Notes under the pieces: model-generated
The model's input: the letters and a program-made list of their open reading frames with translations, nothing else
Told to the model about the DNA's origin: nothing
Database searches by the model: none
Shown here: positions 33,365 through 45,300 of the stretch, in pieces
Position numbering within the stretch: the first letter of the stretch is position 1
Layout: each line of letters begins with the position of its first letter
Source: Callorhinus ursinus
Taxonomy: Eukaryota; Chordata; Mammalia; Carnivora; Otariidae
Direction of reading: 5' to 3'
DNA: 64,000 bases
NCBI RefSeq assembly: GCF_003265705.1
Contig: NW_020312904.1
Location: 4,004,672-4,068,671, forward strand
Made by a program: the position numbers and the translations under genes

Positions 33365-36300
33365 ACGCGCCGGCCCCTCCACCCTCTGCCCCCGCCCCCG
33401 TCACCCTCGGCCGCCCGGCCCTCATCCTCACCGCCAGCTGCCCACCCTCGCCCTCTGCCGCCGGCCCCACCCTTTGCTGCCCAGCCCTCCGCCGCCGGGT
33501 GCCCACCCACGTCCTCTGCGCAGCCCCCAGCCCTCTGGCACCTGGACCCCGACCTTCGCCCTCCGCCCCCCTGTACTCAGCCCTCCACCGCCAGGTGCCC
33601 ACCTTGCCCCGTGCTGCTGGGCCACGACCCCCACCCCCAGGTTTGACTAGGACCCTCCTCTCCTTTGCTCTCTGGCTCCCGGTGCTTTGGGAGTTTCTTC
33701 TCCAGCCCTGAGCCCTCGTCACCTCTTGTCATGAGCATGGCTGGCATAATTACAAAGCCGGTTCCGGAGTCCAAACTCGGTGGCATTTCAGCACGTGTTT
33801 AACTTGGCTCCTTACACAAACAAAGCCCAAGACAGGTCACAGAAAAACGAGACAGAACAGGAGGTGGGAAGTTCACCTGCGCATCCTGAAGTTAGTCTGC
33901 GAGTTCCCGGTTGAGATGCGGCCTGGGTCAGGGTCGATACTGGGCACTTACTGCCTGTTGTGTTCAAGTGGTGAGGGGTCAGGGTCGGTGCTGGGCACTT
34001 ATGCCTGTTGTGTTCAAGTGGTGAGGGGTCAGGGTCGGTGCTGGGCACTTAGTTGTGTTCAAGCGGGGAGGGGTCTCTGCTCCTTTGGAAGATCGGTGGG
34101 GCGGAGCCTTCCCCCTCTGCCTTTTTGAAGTGGTCAGACACAGAGGGGCCAGTGTCTGAGAAGTCTGACGCTGCTGCAAAAATCCTCTTTTTGAAGGGAT
34201 TTAATCAGTCTTAGGCCTTTGTAGACCTCCCTTGTTTCGGCTGGTCGTCAGTTCTGAGTGAGTCATGAGCTGGTGCTGGTCTAGGTAACATCTGGTCTTA
34301 GCTGCAATGCTCTTACCGCTACCTCATTGTTTGACCCAGGCCCCCGCTTGACAGGGGTGACTCGGTCCTGCTACACCTTTCCTCTCCACCCCCTTCCTTT
34401 TCTCATCCAAAGATTAAGGGAGAGAGAGAGCTGAAGGAAATAATTGGTTTTAAGGAGCCTAAACAACTGTTTGGATTCAATCAACCTTCTACACAGGAAT
34501 TTTGTAATAATAACGGCATTCGTGGAGCTTTTACCAAGTTTCTGGCACCCCTATTTCAGTGCTCACAAGTGGGTGTTATCCCATTTTGTAGTATAGGCGA
34601 CTGAGGTTCAGAGGGGTCAGATGACTCTTCAAGGTCACCCAGGAAGTGGCAGAGCCTGGACTTGAGTTCAGGCCTGGCCAGGCTCCCTACGGCACTGTGG
34701 TAAGATCCATAGATGTAATGACCCCAGCAGGCGGAGGGCCTAAAATGATAGTTACTTTGAGATTTTTCCTAACTCACATCTTCTTTGTGGCTCTCTCAGG
34801 CCAGATTGATTCTGTTATCAAAAAGACATTGGAAAAAGTAAGGGTAAGAATACAATGAGTATATCCACTCGTTTATCAGGTTGGTAGTCCCACCATTGGT
34901 TGATTTTCACTTTTTAACTGGTGATTGTGTGAAGAGTTGCTCAATTATATTTTGTACTTCCAACAGTGTAATATTTTGAATGAGTATTTGGGTAAAGTCT
35001 TATACTGCAGTCAGCCTAAATTATTTGCTCACTGCCGTTCAAGATCCGGATAAAGTGGTGTTTTGAACTTTTTTTAAACTAGTGCCAAACGTAAGTTTCA
35101 AAATAATCTTATTTTCTTAATTTAACAATACGTATCGTGATTAACAATATATCTTTTTTTTAAAAGATTTTATTTATTTATTTGACAGAGAGACAGCGAG
35201 AGAGGGAACACAAGCACGGGGAGTGGGAGAGGGAGAAGCAGGCTTCCCACGGAGCAGGGAGCCCCGATGCGGGGCTCGATCCCAGGACCCTGGGATCATG
35301 ACCTGAGCCGAAGGCAGATGCTTAACAGACTGAGCCACCCAGGCACCCCTCGTGATTAACAATATATCTTAAGGTTATTGTGAAAATGCCTTTACAACTT
35401 CCTCTTGTCCCACATGCCCTGGAAGTTCCATTCCCCTCCTGAGAATCACTGGTAACCCAGAGACTTGACTTAGAATCATACAAAGCCAGTTCATGGATTA
35501 TTTCAGCATTACCTTTAATATCGTCTCTCCACAACAACAATTTCTGGTTTACTTACTGCTGAATTTTTCATGGGCTATTCACATTCTCCTATACAATGGC
35601 CAAAACTCAGTATAATACTGATCCATGACTAATTTAATGGGTGATACTCATTTATATTCATTTGAACACTTGTTCATAAATCATCTTTTTAAAAATCTTA
35701 CAGAATTACCCATTTAGGTAGATTTTATTAAACCAATTGATAATTTTCTGTTATACTCACTTTCTCTTAAACTTCAATTTAGCTAGTTGTCATTCTTTTT
35801 GTGATAATTTCTTATTGCTACCACCTGTCAAAATTTGACATGTTCTCATTTGTTTTTAGTAAATCTAATGTTGGTTTTTTTGTAGGTAGTGGGAAAATTT
35901 CATCTTTAATCTTAACCTTGATGTTTTCCACTCAAATTTAGCAAATAGTTTTTGTGTATATACAGTATTAGAAGCAGAAGAAGATACGTAGAATAAGACA
36001 GGTTCTGCTCCCGAGGCATTGGGAGTATAAGAAAATGACACACTTATTGAAATAGAAGTCCCGATAACACTGTTTATGGAACTTTAAGCAAGGAAAAATT
36101 CTAGATCTGATTTAGGGAGGTATGGACAGGAAGAGGTAAAGATAAGGAAAGGTTTTCTAGAGGACTTACCATTTGAGCTGGCCCAAAGAGTAAAGAATAT
36201 TTTTCTAGCGATTTGTGAGTCTGTTTGTGGGACAGTTAATAGCCCAAATTGTCAAGAATGTAGTGCATGTGTAGGGGAGCAGCCGTGTATAATGTTGGAA

Positions 36301-39300
36301 TCCTATTGGGTAAGTACTTGCCAGGGTGATATATTTAACTTTATGGAAAAAATAGACTTTGAAGCAGGGACTGTTTAGCAGGGAAGTTCCATAAGTGTGC
36401 CTGAGTCTAAGGCTATCCTCTCCACTTGTGATTTACATCCTGCTCCCTCCTCAGTTCTTTGCTTCTGTGATTATCATTCTCGTTTGGATTGTATCTTCCT
36501 CCCTTACTGGATAATTTTCATTAGCAATAATACATGCCTTATTAACACTCTTATGACATAGGGTGGATAGTTATATGAAAAGAAAGTATAGTACAATGTT
36601 AACTGTAGAATTTAGTGGTAAATATATGGGTGTTTACTATGAAATTCTTTCAACTTTCTTGTGTGTTTGAAAATTTTATAATGAAATGCTTGGGGAAAAG
36701 CCCTTGAACTTCACTGTCTCTGTAGGCTGTTGCCCCATTTTATCAGTACAGTAAAACTCTGAACCATCCTCAGTGCTCTTGACTCAGTTTTCAGTCCCAA
36801 GCTCCAATGAAATGACACTTATCTAGGTCACCTTTGACCTACATCTTGTAAGAGTCCGTAGCCAATTTCCTTCCTCATCCTGTTTGACTTATCAGTGCTA
36901 TTTCATTCGTTTAAAAATAATGAAATGCCTAGTATGTGCCATGCACTGTTCTCATCAGTAAACAGATAAAAATCCCTTCCCATATAGAACTTATGTTCAA
37001 GTGCACAGAGACAGCAAAATATGAGAAGTATATAGAATATTAAAATGTTAAGTATTAAGAAGAAAAATAGAAACAGGAGGGGAATCAGAAATGCTGGGGT
37101 TGTTTTTAAAGAAGTTGGTCAAGGGAAGGTCTTGCTATCTAGGTTGCATGGCAGGTCACATTTCATCTCCCCCTTGAGCCTCTTTGCTCTTCTGACTCTG
37201 TATCCAACTAGGTTTTCTCCTGTTTCACTGGCAAGCCTTCAGTGATTGGCTGCTTCTCCCCTGGGTCTCTTAAGCACTGGAGTCCTCCCACCCCCTGGAA
37301 ATATATCCTCTGTCTGTGTCTACCCTCTGTTCTTTTCCCAGGTGATCTTATTCAGTCCCATAGCTTCAAATGCCATCCTTACGCTGCTGACTTTCAAAAT
37401 TATATATCTAGGGCTATAATATTCAGCAATTTTTTTTTGCTATTTATAGGAGACATATGAAATAATCAGGGGTGCCTGGCTGGCTCCGTTGAGTTCAAGC
37501 CCCACATTGGGCATAGAGATTACTTAAAAATAAAATCTTAAAAAAAAATACTATAATCAGAAAGAACAGTAAATTTCCTCTCCCCTACTTCGCCCAAACT
37601 TGTTTCTTCCAAGGTCTTACCTGCTCAGTAAGGGGCACCATTTGCACATTCATTCAGACCAGATACCCAGAGTAATTCTTTATTCCTCCTTCTATACCCC
37701 ACATCCCTCATCTAATCTTCTGTAAAACCTAATAACTCTACCTCTCAAATACATCCTGAATCCAGTTGTTTCTTGCCACTTTTCGCTGCTATCACCCGGT
37801 CAAAGCTGCTAGAGCTCTCATTTGGACTATTGCTATAACTTCCTAACATGTCCCTCGGCTTTCTTTCTTGTCTCTTTGCAATTCATTCTCACAGCGTCAG
37901 ATTGAGCAGTTAAAAGAACAAACTAAAAAAGTAAATCTATAAATCTGAGCACTGCCCAGCTTAAAACTCTCCAGTGGCTTTCCCCTACACTTGGAATAAA
38001 ATCCAGTATTTCTTACTATGATCCACAAAACCCTTTATAATCTGGCCCCTGTGTATTTCTCTTCTCTAATATTCTCTTCCCCCATATTTACTATGCTCTA
38101 GTCAGAAATGCTTTTTTTTTTTTTTTTTTTTTTTTTGCTTTCCTTACATAGACCAATCTTATTTCTGTTTCAGGGTCTTAGCATTTGCTGTTCCTTGGAC
38201 TTTAGATTGCTTTTCTCCCAGAGTTCCAAGTTCCATATGGCTGCCAACTAAATGAATTCTCCTTCATCCTTATAAATTCTCCCTGTCACACCCAGAACAT
38301 TACCAGTCTGGGCCAGTTCTACTACCTTAATAATCTTGTCCTCTTCCCTCTGTTCGCACAACTATCACTGTTTTCAGGCTCTCATCATTTCTTCCTTGGA
38401 TTAATGGAGTAATCTTTTAGTTGAGTTCCCAACCTTTGGTCTTACCCTACTTTAATCCACGTGCCACACTGTTATCTCAGTAATCTTCATCTGTTCCCAC
38501 AAGAAAAATCAATTCTATTTCTTTTTTTTAAGATTTTATTTATTTTTTTATTTGAGAGAGAGAGAGAGCACATGAGAGGGGGGAGGGTCACAGGGAGACG
38601 CAGACTCCCCGCTGAGCCGGGAGCCCGATGCGGGACTCGATCCCGGGACTCCAGGATCCTGACCTGAGCCGAAGGCTGTCATCCAACCAACTGAGCCACC
38701 CAGGCGCCCCCATTTTATTTCTTGATAGATGAGGAAAGGCATTTGAAAAAACTCAATACCTAAAAGGTTGATGGGTTCAAATTAAACATTTTTGATTAGA
38801 CTCCCCTCATAGGTGATGTTGTATACCTCACATTGTATTACATCACATAATATCTATTTGTTTTACCACTAGTGGTGCTAAGATTGACCCCTGGATTAGG
38901 GTGGTGACAGTGATAACTCCGCTGTACAATTAGTTTTTCCCTTCTAACTAGTCTAGTGTTCTAGTATTACTAGTGTTACTTTGACATTAGGCAAATGTTC
39001 CTTATCCACCATTTACCCAAATGTTTTTTTAAATTTTATTAAGTTTTTAATTTTAATTCCAATATAGTTAACATACAGTGTTATATTAGTTTCAGGCCTA
39101 CAGTATAGTGATTCAGCAATTCTATACATTACTCAGTGCTCAGCATGATAAGTGTACTCTTTAATCCCCATCGCCTATTTCACCCTTCCCCCGACCATCT
39201 TCCATCTGGTGACCATCAGTTTGTTCTCTATACTTAAGTATCTGTTTCTGTTTCTTTTTCTTTTTTTGATCTGTTTCTTGGTTTGCCTCTTTTTCCCTTT

Positions 39301-42300
39301 TGTTTTGTTTCTTAAATTCCACATGAGTGAAATCATGGTATTTGTCTTTCTCTGACTGAATGACTTCGCTTAGCATTATATTCTCTAGCTCCATCCATGA
39401 TGTTGCAAATGGCAAGATTTCATTCTTTTTTTAATGACTAATACTGCACTGTAAATACATACCCCATCTTCTTTATCCATTCGTCAGTTGATGGACACTT
39501 AGGCTGCTTCCATATCTTTGCTATTGTAAATAATGCTGCTATAAACTTCGGGGTACCTGTATCCTTTTGAATTAGTGTTTTTGTTTTCTTTGGGTGAATA
39601 CCCAGTAGTGTCATTACTGGATCACAGGCTAGTTCTATTTTTAACTTTTTGAGGAACCGCCATACTGTTGTCCACAGTGGCTGCACCAGTTTGCATTCCC
39701 ACCAGCAGTGCACGAGGGTTCCTTTTTCTCCACATCCTCACCAACACTTGTTAGTTCTTGTGTTGTGGCAGGTGTGAGGTGATAGCTCATTATAGTTTTG
39801 ATTTGCATTTCCCTGATGATGAGTGATGTGCAGCATCTTTTCATGTGTCTGTTGGCCATCTGTGTCTTCTTTGGAGAAATATCTTCATGTTGTCTGCCCA
39901 TTTTTTAATTGGATTATTTGCTTTTTGGGTGTTGAGTTGTATAACTTCTTTATTTTAGATACTAATCCTTTATTGCGTATGTCATTTGCAAATATCTTCT
40001 ATTCAGTAGGTTGTCTTTTAGTTTTGTTGATTATTTTCTTTGCCATGCAGAAGCTTTTTATTTTGATGTGTCCCAGTGGTTTATTTTTGCTTTTATTTCC
40101 CTTGCTTCAGGGAACCTATCTAGAAAAATATTGTTACAGCCAGTGTCGAAGAAATTACTGCATTTGCTATCCAAATGTTTTTTTTTTAAGATTTTATTTA
40201 TTTGACAGAGAGAGACACGGCAAGAGAGGGAACACAAGCAGGGGGAGCAGGAGAGGGAGAAGCAGGCTTCCCGCTGAGCGGAGAGCCCAATGCGGGGCTC
40301 GATCCCAGGACCCTGGAATCATGACCTGAGCTGAAGGCAGACACTTAATCACTGAGCCACCCGGGCGCCCCTAAATGACCATTGCTTAATTATCTTTCAG
40401 TATCCCTTTTTGCAAATGCAAGCAAATATATATGTATTGTTATTTCTAGCCCCTCAGTTCTTTATGCCAAAGTTTATATTTAGTTTTTTACAATATATGC
40501 TGTTATAAACTCTTTTTTTCTCTTACTACATCCTCTTCTGTCATCTTTCTGCTGTGTAATTCTCCATTGGCTGCTATACAGTTATTACAAGTATTCCTTT
40601 GATTTCTAGACACTTGAGTTGTTTCTGATTTGTTAGAAAAACCTATAATGAATTGCATAACTGTATTTTCCATTGTATAGTTGTACACATATTTCAGGGA
40701 CGTAGATTTCTGGAAGTGGAATTGCTGGCTCAAAAGATGAATGGATTTAGATAAAGGCTTAGTATCCAAAATATTTAAGGAAGTTATACAACTCAACACC
40801 CAAAAAGCAAATAATCCAATTAAAAAATGGGCAGACAACATGAACAGACATTTCTCCAAAGAAGACACACAGATGGCCAACAGACACATGAAAAGATGCT
40901 GCACATCACTCATCATCAGGGAAATGCAAATCAAAACTATAATGAGCTATCACCTCACACCTGCCACAACACAAGAACTAACAAGTGTTGGTGAGGATGT
41001 GGAGAAAAAGGAACCCTCGTGCACTGCTGGTGGGAATGCAAACTGGTGCAGCCACTGTGGACAACAGTATGGCGGTTCCTCAAAAAGTTAAAAATAGAAC
41101 TAGCCTGTGATCCAGTAATGGCACTACTGGGTATTCACCCAAAGAAAACAAAAACACTAATTCAAAAGGATACAGGCACTCCCTCTGCCTTTCCCGCCCC
41201 TCTTGCCCCTCCCCCACTCCTGCATGTTCTCTCTCTCAAATAAATAAATAAAAATCTTAAAAAAAAAAAAAGGCTCAGGCCTGCTGTTTAACTTTTCTGT
41301 ACCACCACCTCCTACCAATCATAAATATTCTAGCAACCTTATTGTCTGTGAGAATATCTTGGATGTAGTTAGCCATTTTTAAAAGTATGTGATAGTTAAT
41401 ATTCATAAAATGAGAATAACTGAAATTCAGAGATGATTTGCCATAGTGTAATATTTAATAATGGAAGAGAGTTGGGGTTTATCCCCTTATTTAGATCCTT
41501 AAATTTAGGCCACTCAATACTCTACCCTAGCTGCATAGAAGAAACCAGTGATCTACATAAAATTGTTCAGTCACATGCATCTTAAATATAGACGAGGCAG
41601 TACTATTGAAACGTGTATTGGCTATATTTCACTTCCATTGGTGGCCTGGTTTATTTGACTCTGGGCAAGGTTTTTTATTATTAAGAAGGAATAACTTTTT
41701 CCTCTCTCTTTTCTTTCCCAGGAAAATCTAATGTAATGGATGCACTTAGTTTTGTAATGGGAGAGAAAACAGCTAATTTAAGAGTGAAAAATATTCAAGA
41801 ACTCATTCATGGAGCACATATCGGAAGACCTGTCTCTTCTTTTGCAAGTGTGAAAATTGTGTATGTGGAGGAAAGTGGAGAAGAGAAAACATTTACAAGG
41901 ATCATCCGAGGTATTTTTTTGGTAGATAATTGCTTATGAGTCATTTGATTTTTCAAAAGTTAAATCAGATCATCTGTTTTTCTTCTTTTTTTGAAGGGTG
42001 TGATTTGTTAGTCCACTGGCATAGCAAACTAGAGATTTGGGTTTTTTCCCCCCTCTTAGATGGCAAATCTCAGAAGCAAGTAATAGAACCTGTTTGATTC
42101 TCCACTAAGAGTCTTCTTTAAGCAGATGGATTTGTTCATATTTCCCTGCTGTCAAATAGCATTTTTCTACCTGGTTATTAGGTTAAAATGAAGGAGGTTC
42201 TCTTGGTATGTGTATCTAGTTTTCTTAGTGATGAACTGATTATATGTATATTTTTGGTTTGTATTGAAAGTTTTTCTACCACCAAATAGCAACTTGAGTG

Positions 42301-45300
42301 AAATATTTGAATTTGTATTTTGTAATTATTCAGGAAACAGGGATTTCATGAATAAACCCGTTTCCTGAATAAGCAAGATTGAGAGTTGTTTACGTGTATC
42401 TTTTCTCTATGCTCAGAGTTTATAGAGCCTCCATAAAATAGGTATGTCTTGGTTTTGTTTTTTTGTTTTTGGTATTTCATTCTGGTGCACTAGAACATGG
42501 TCTTAATGTTCTAATGTATAAATATTGTCTTATTAACTTTCCCCAGATTCAGTCACTGGTAATTCTGGAAATACTTATACCTTAGTGTCTAACTTAAGTA
42601 TTTCACCATATTACCACATAGATGCCTTTATTGGTGAGTTTTCTCACTTCCTTTGGGTTTTTATTTAAAAGTCTCTGTTACAGTAAAGATTCCCTAGCGC
42701 ACTCTATTTAATAAATCATCATAATTTATGTTTTCCCATCTTTATTGAGGTATAATTGACAGGTAAAAATTGCATGTATCTAGGGGCTCCTGACTGGCCT
42801 AGTCAGAAGAGCATGTGAGTCTTGATCTTATGGTCGTGGGTTTGAGCCCCACCTTGGGCCTAGAACTTACTTTAAAAAAAGGAAAGAAAGAAAGAAAGAA
42901 ATGCTAATTAAAAAATTGCATGTATTTAAGGTAGACATCTATGTTTTAATATACATTGTGAAGTAACCACCACAATCAAGCTAATTAAATGTGTATCGCC
43001 TTAACATGGTTACTGTTTTCTTTGCACGTGCATGTGTGTGTATGTTTGTGGTGAGAATAGCTAAGATCTACCCTCATCGCAAATTTGAAGCATATAATAC
43101 AGTATTGTTAACAGTAGTCACATTGCCATACATTAGATCTCCAGAACATACCGTCTTGCATAACAGAAACTTAGTAACCCTTGACCAACATCTCCCCATT
43201 TTTTTCTCCCCCTGGTCTCTGGCATCCACCATTCTTTTCTCTACTTCTCTGAGTTTAACTATTTTAGATTCCGCATATATGTGAGATCATGCAGTATTTC
43301 TGGACTCTCTGTTCTGTTCCACTGGTCTCTATGTTTTTATGCCAGTGCCATACTGTTTTGATTACTGTGGCTTTGTAACATATATTGAAATAGAAGTGTG
43401 GTGCCTCAGTTTTGTTCTTGTTCCCTGCCCATCTGTCTTTGTGCTGCTATAACAAATAGCTTATAAACAATAAAAATTTATTTCTCACTGTCCTGGAGGC
43501 GGGGAAGTCCAAGATCAGGTTGCCAGTATGGTCTGATGAGAGGCTGTCTTCTGGGTTGCAGACATCTCTTTATGTTCTCATATTGGTGGAAGGAACTAGG
43601 GAGCTCTGTGGGGTCTCTTTTGTAAACCCATTAATCCCATCCCTGAGGGCACCACAGTCACAACTTAATCACCTCCCAAAGGCCCCACCTCCTAATACCA
43701 TCACTTTTGGGGGTTCAGATTTCTACATATGAATTTAGAAGGGACACAAACATTCAGACCATAACATCATCCTATTTAAAATTGTAATGCCTGTTCCCCA
43801 TACACAGAGACTTCCAAATCCCCTTCCCAGTTCTCTTTTTTCTCCTTAGCACTTAACATTTTCTCATGTGATATTTATTGTAGTTACATATCTCATTTTT
43901 GTCTGTCTGGATCATGGGGTATAAACTTGAGATCCAGACTTTCGTCCATTTTGTTCACTGCCGTAGAATACTCCTTGGCATATCTGTTGACTAATTATAT
44001 GCATTTATTAATAACATGTATGTTATTGCATAACTAACCATTTCAATAAGAAAAATAATTTTACTAAACTTTGAAAGGTTGTTGTTACAGGTCTGGTATT
44101 TATACTTCCAGTAATCGTTTTTATTCTTTTATTTAAGGGGGATGCTCAGAATTTCATTTTGATGATAATCCAGTGAGTCGTTCTGTGTATATAGCTGAGC
44201 TGGAAAAAATAGGCATAATAATTAAAGCACGGAACTGTCTAGTGTTTCAGGTAAGGAGCTGTACTAGTTTATTTTGTTCATGATTTTGAAAATACACCCA
44301 TATATTTTATATATTGATGTGCTTTACTGTTTTTAAAAGGGAACTATAGAGTCGATTTCAATGAAAAAACCCAAAGAAAGAACCCAGTTTTTTGAGGAAA
44401 TCAGCACTTCAGGAGAGCTTATAGGAGAATATGAGGAAAAGAAAAGAAAGTTACAGAAAGCTGAAGAGGATGCACAGTTTAATTTTAATAAGAAAAAAAA
44501 TGTAGCCGCAGAACGCAAACACGCAAAATTAGAGAAAGAAGAGGTAAGGTTGTGATGGTGGAACCAGTAAGTGTTGGATAAAAAGACTTTCTGTCTGTTA
44601 GCATTGCTAGGTATTGGCTTGGGGTTACTAACAAGTTTTTAAAATAAGGTAAGACAAAGAAAGCCCACTATTCATTTAAAATAAACTTTTTGATGTAGTT
44701 TCTACTGGTTTGTTTTGTTTTGTTTTGTTTTTTCCTTAATAGGCAGTACAACCTCAACCACAAAAATGTCTGATTTTACCAACTAAAAATAAGCTTGAGG
44801 GGTTTATATCTTATATGACAGAGGCTTTCAACTTTTGGATCTTGTCCCCTTACATTCTTAAAAATTTATAAGGTCCCTGAAGAAGTTTGTGTTAATGTGG
44901 GTCATATCTACCAATATTTATTATATTTGAAATTAAAACTGAGAAATTTTAAGAATGTATTTTAACAGTCAACATTAAATTATGACAGTAAACATTATAC
45001 ATTGACATAAATGACATTTTTATGAAAAATAACTGCATTTTCTAAAATTAATTAGAAAGGTGACATTGTTTTACATATTTATAATATCCTTAATATATGG
45101 CTTAACAGAAGAATCTCCTATCTACTTCTGTATCAAACCTTATTTATGTTAAAGCCTAGCAGCTTTACCCACCATTGGTGCAGGTATCAACACAATGAAA
45201 AAAGCAAATGAGGTCTTACTGTTATTATGAAAAGAGTTTTGACCTCAGGAGCTCCCTAAAAGGGTACTGGGAACCTCTAAGAGGCCATAGACGCACTTCA

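Larger units (their letters stand above)
32640..33640. other. CpG island over the promoter and SMC1B exon 1
   Basis: CpG dinucleotides are frequent from about 32680 to 33560, unlike the CpG-poor flanks. The island covers the shared promoter, SMC1B exon 1 and the start of intron 1. Its right part passes into C-rich low-complexity sequence. Edges are by eye. Confidence 0.75.
33013..41721 (+). other. SMC1B: SMC1B intron 1
   Basis: 8709 bp. Contains C-rich low complexity with a 31-C run, a 50 bp minisatellite, MIR and L2 relics, SINEs at 35156, 37469, 38525 and 40177, and the L1 fragments at 39024-41270. It begins inside the CpG island and splits the Walker A codons. Confidence 0.9.

Noticed and set aside
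33201..33722. Minus-strand Gly/Arg-rich frame of 173 codons
   Set aside because: A product of the C-rich low-complexity tract in SMC1B intron 1. It includes the 31-C run as a poly-Gly stretch.
39438..41243. Frames resembling reverse transcriptase C-termini
   Set aside because: They are fragments of truncated, frameshifted L1 ORF2 copies, so they are annotated as mobile elements rather than genes.
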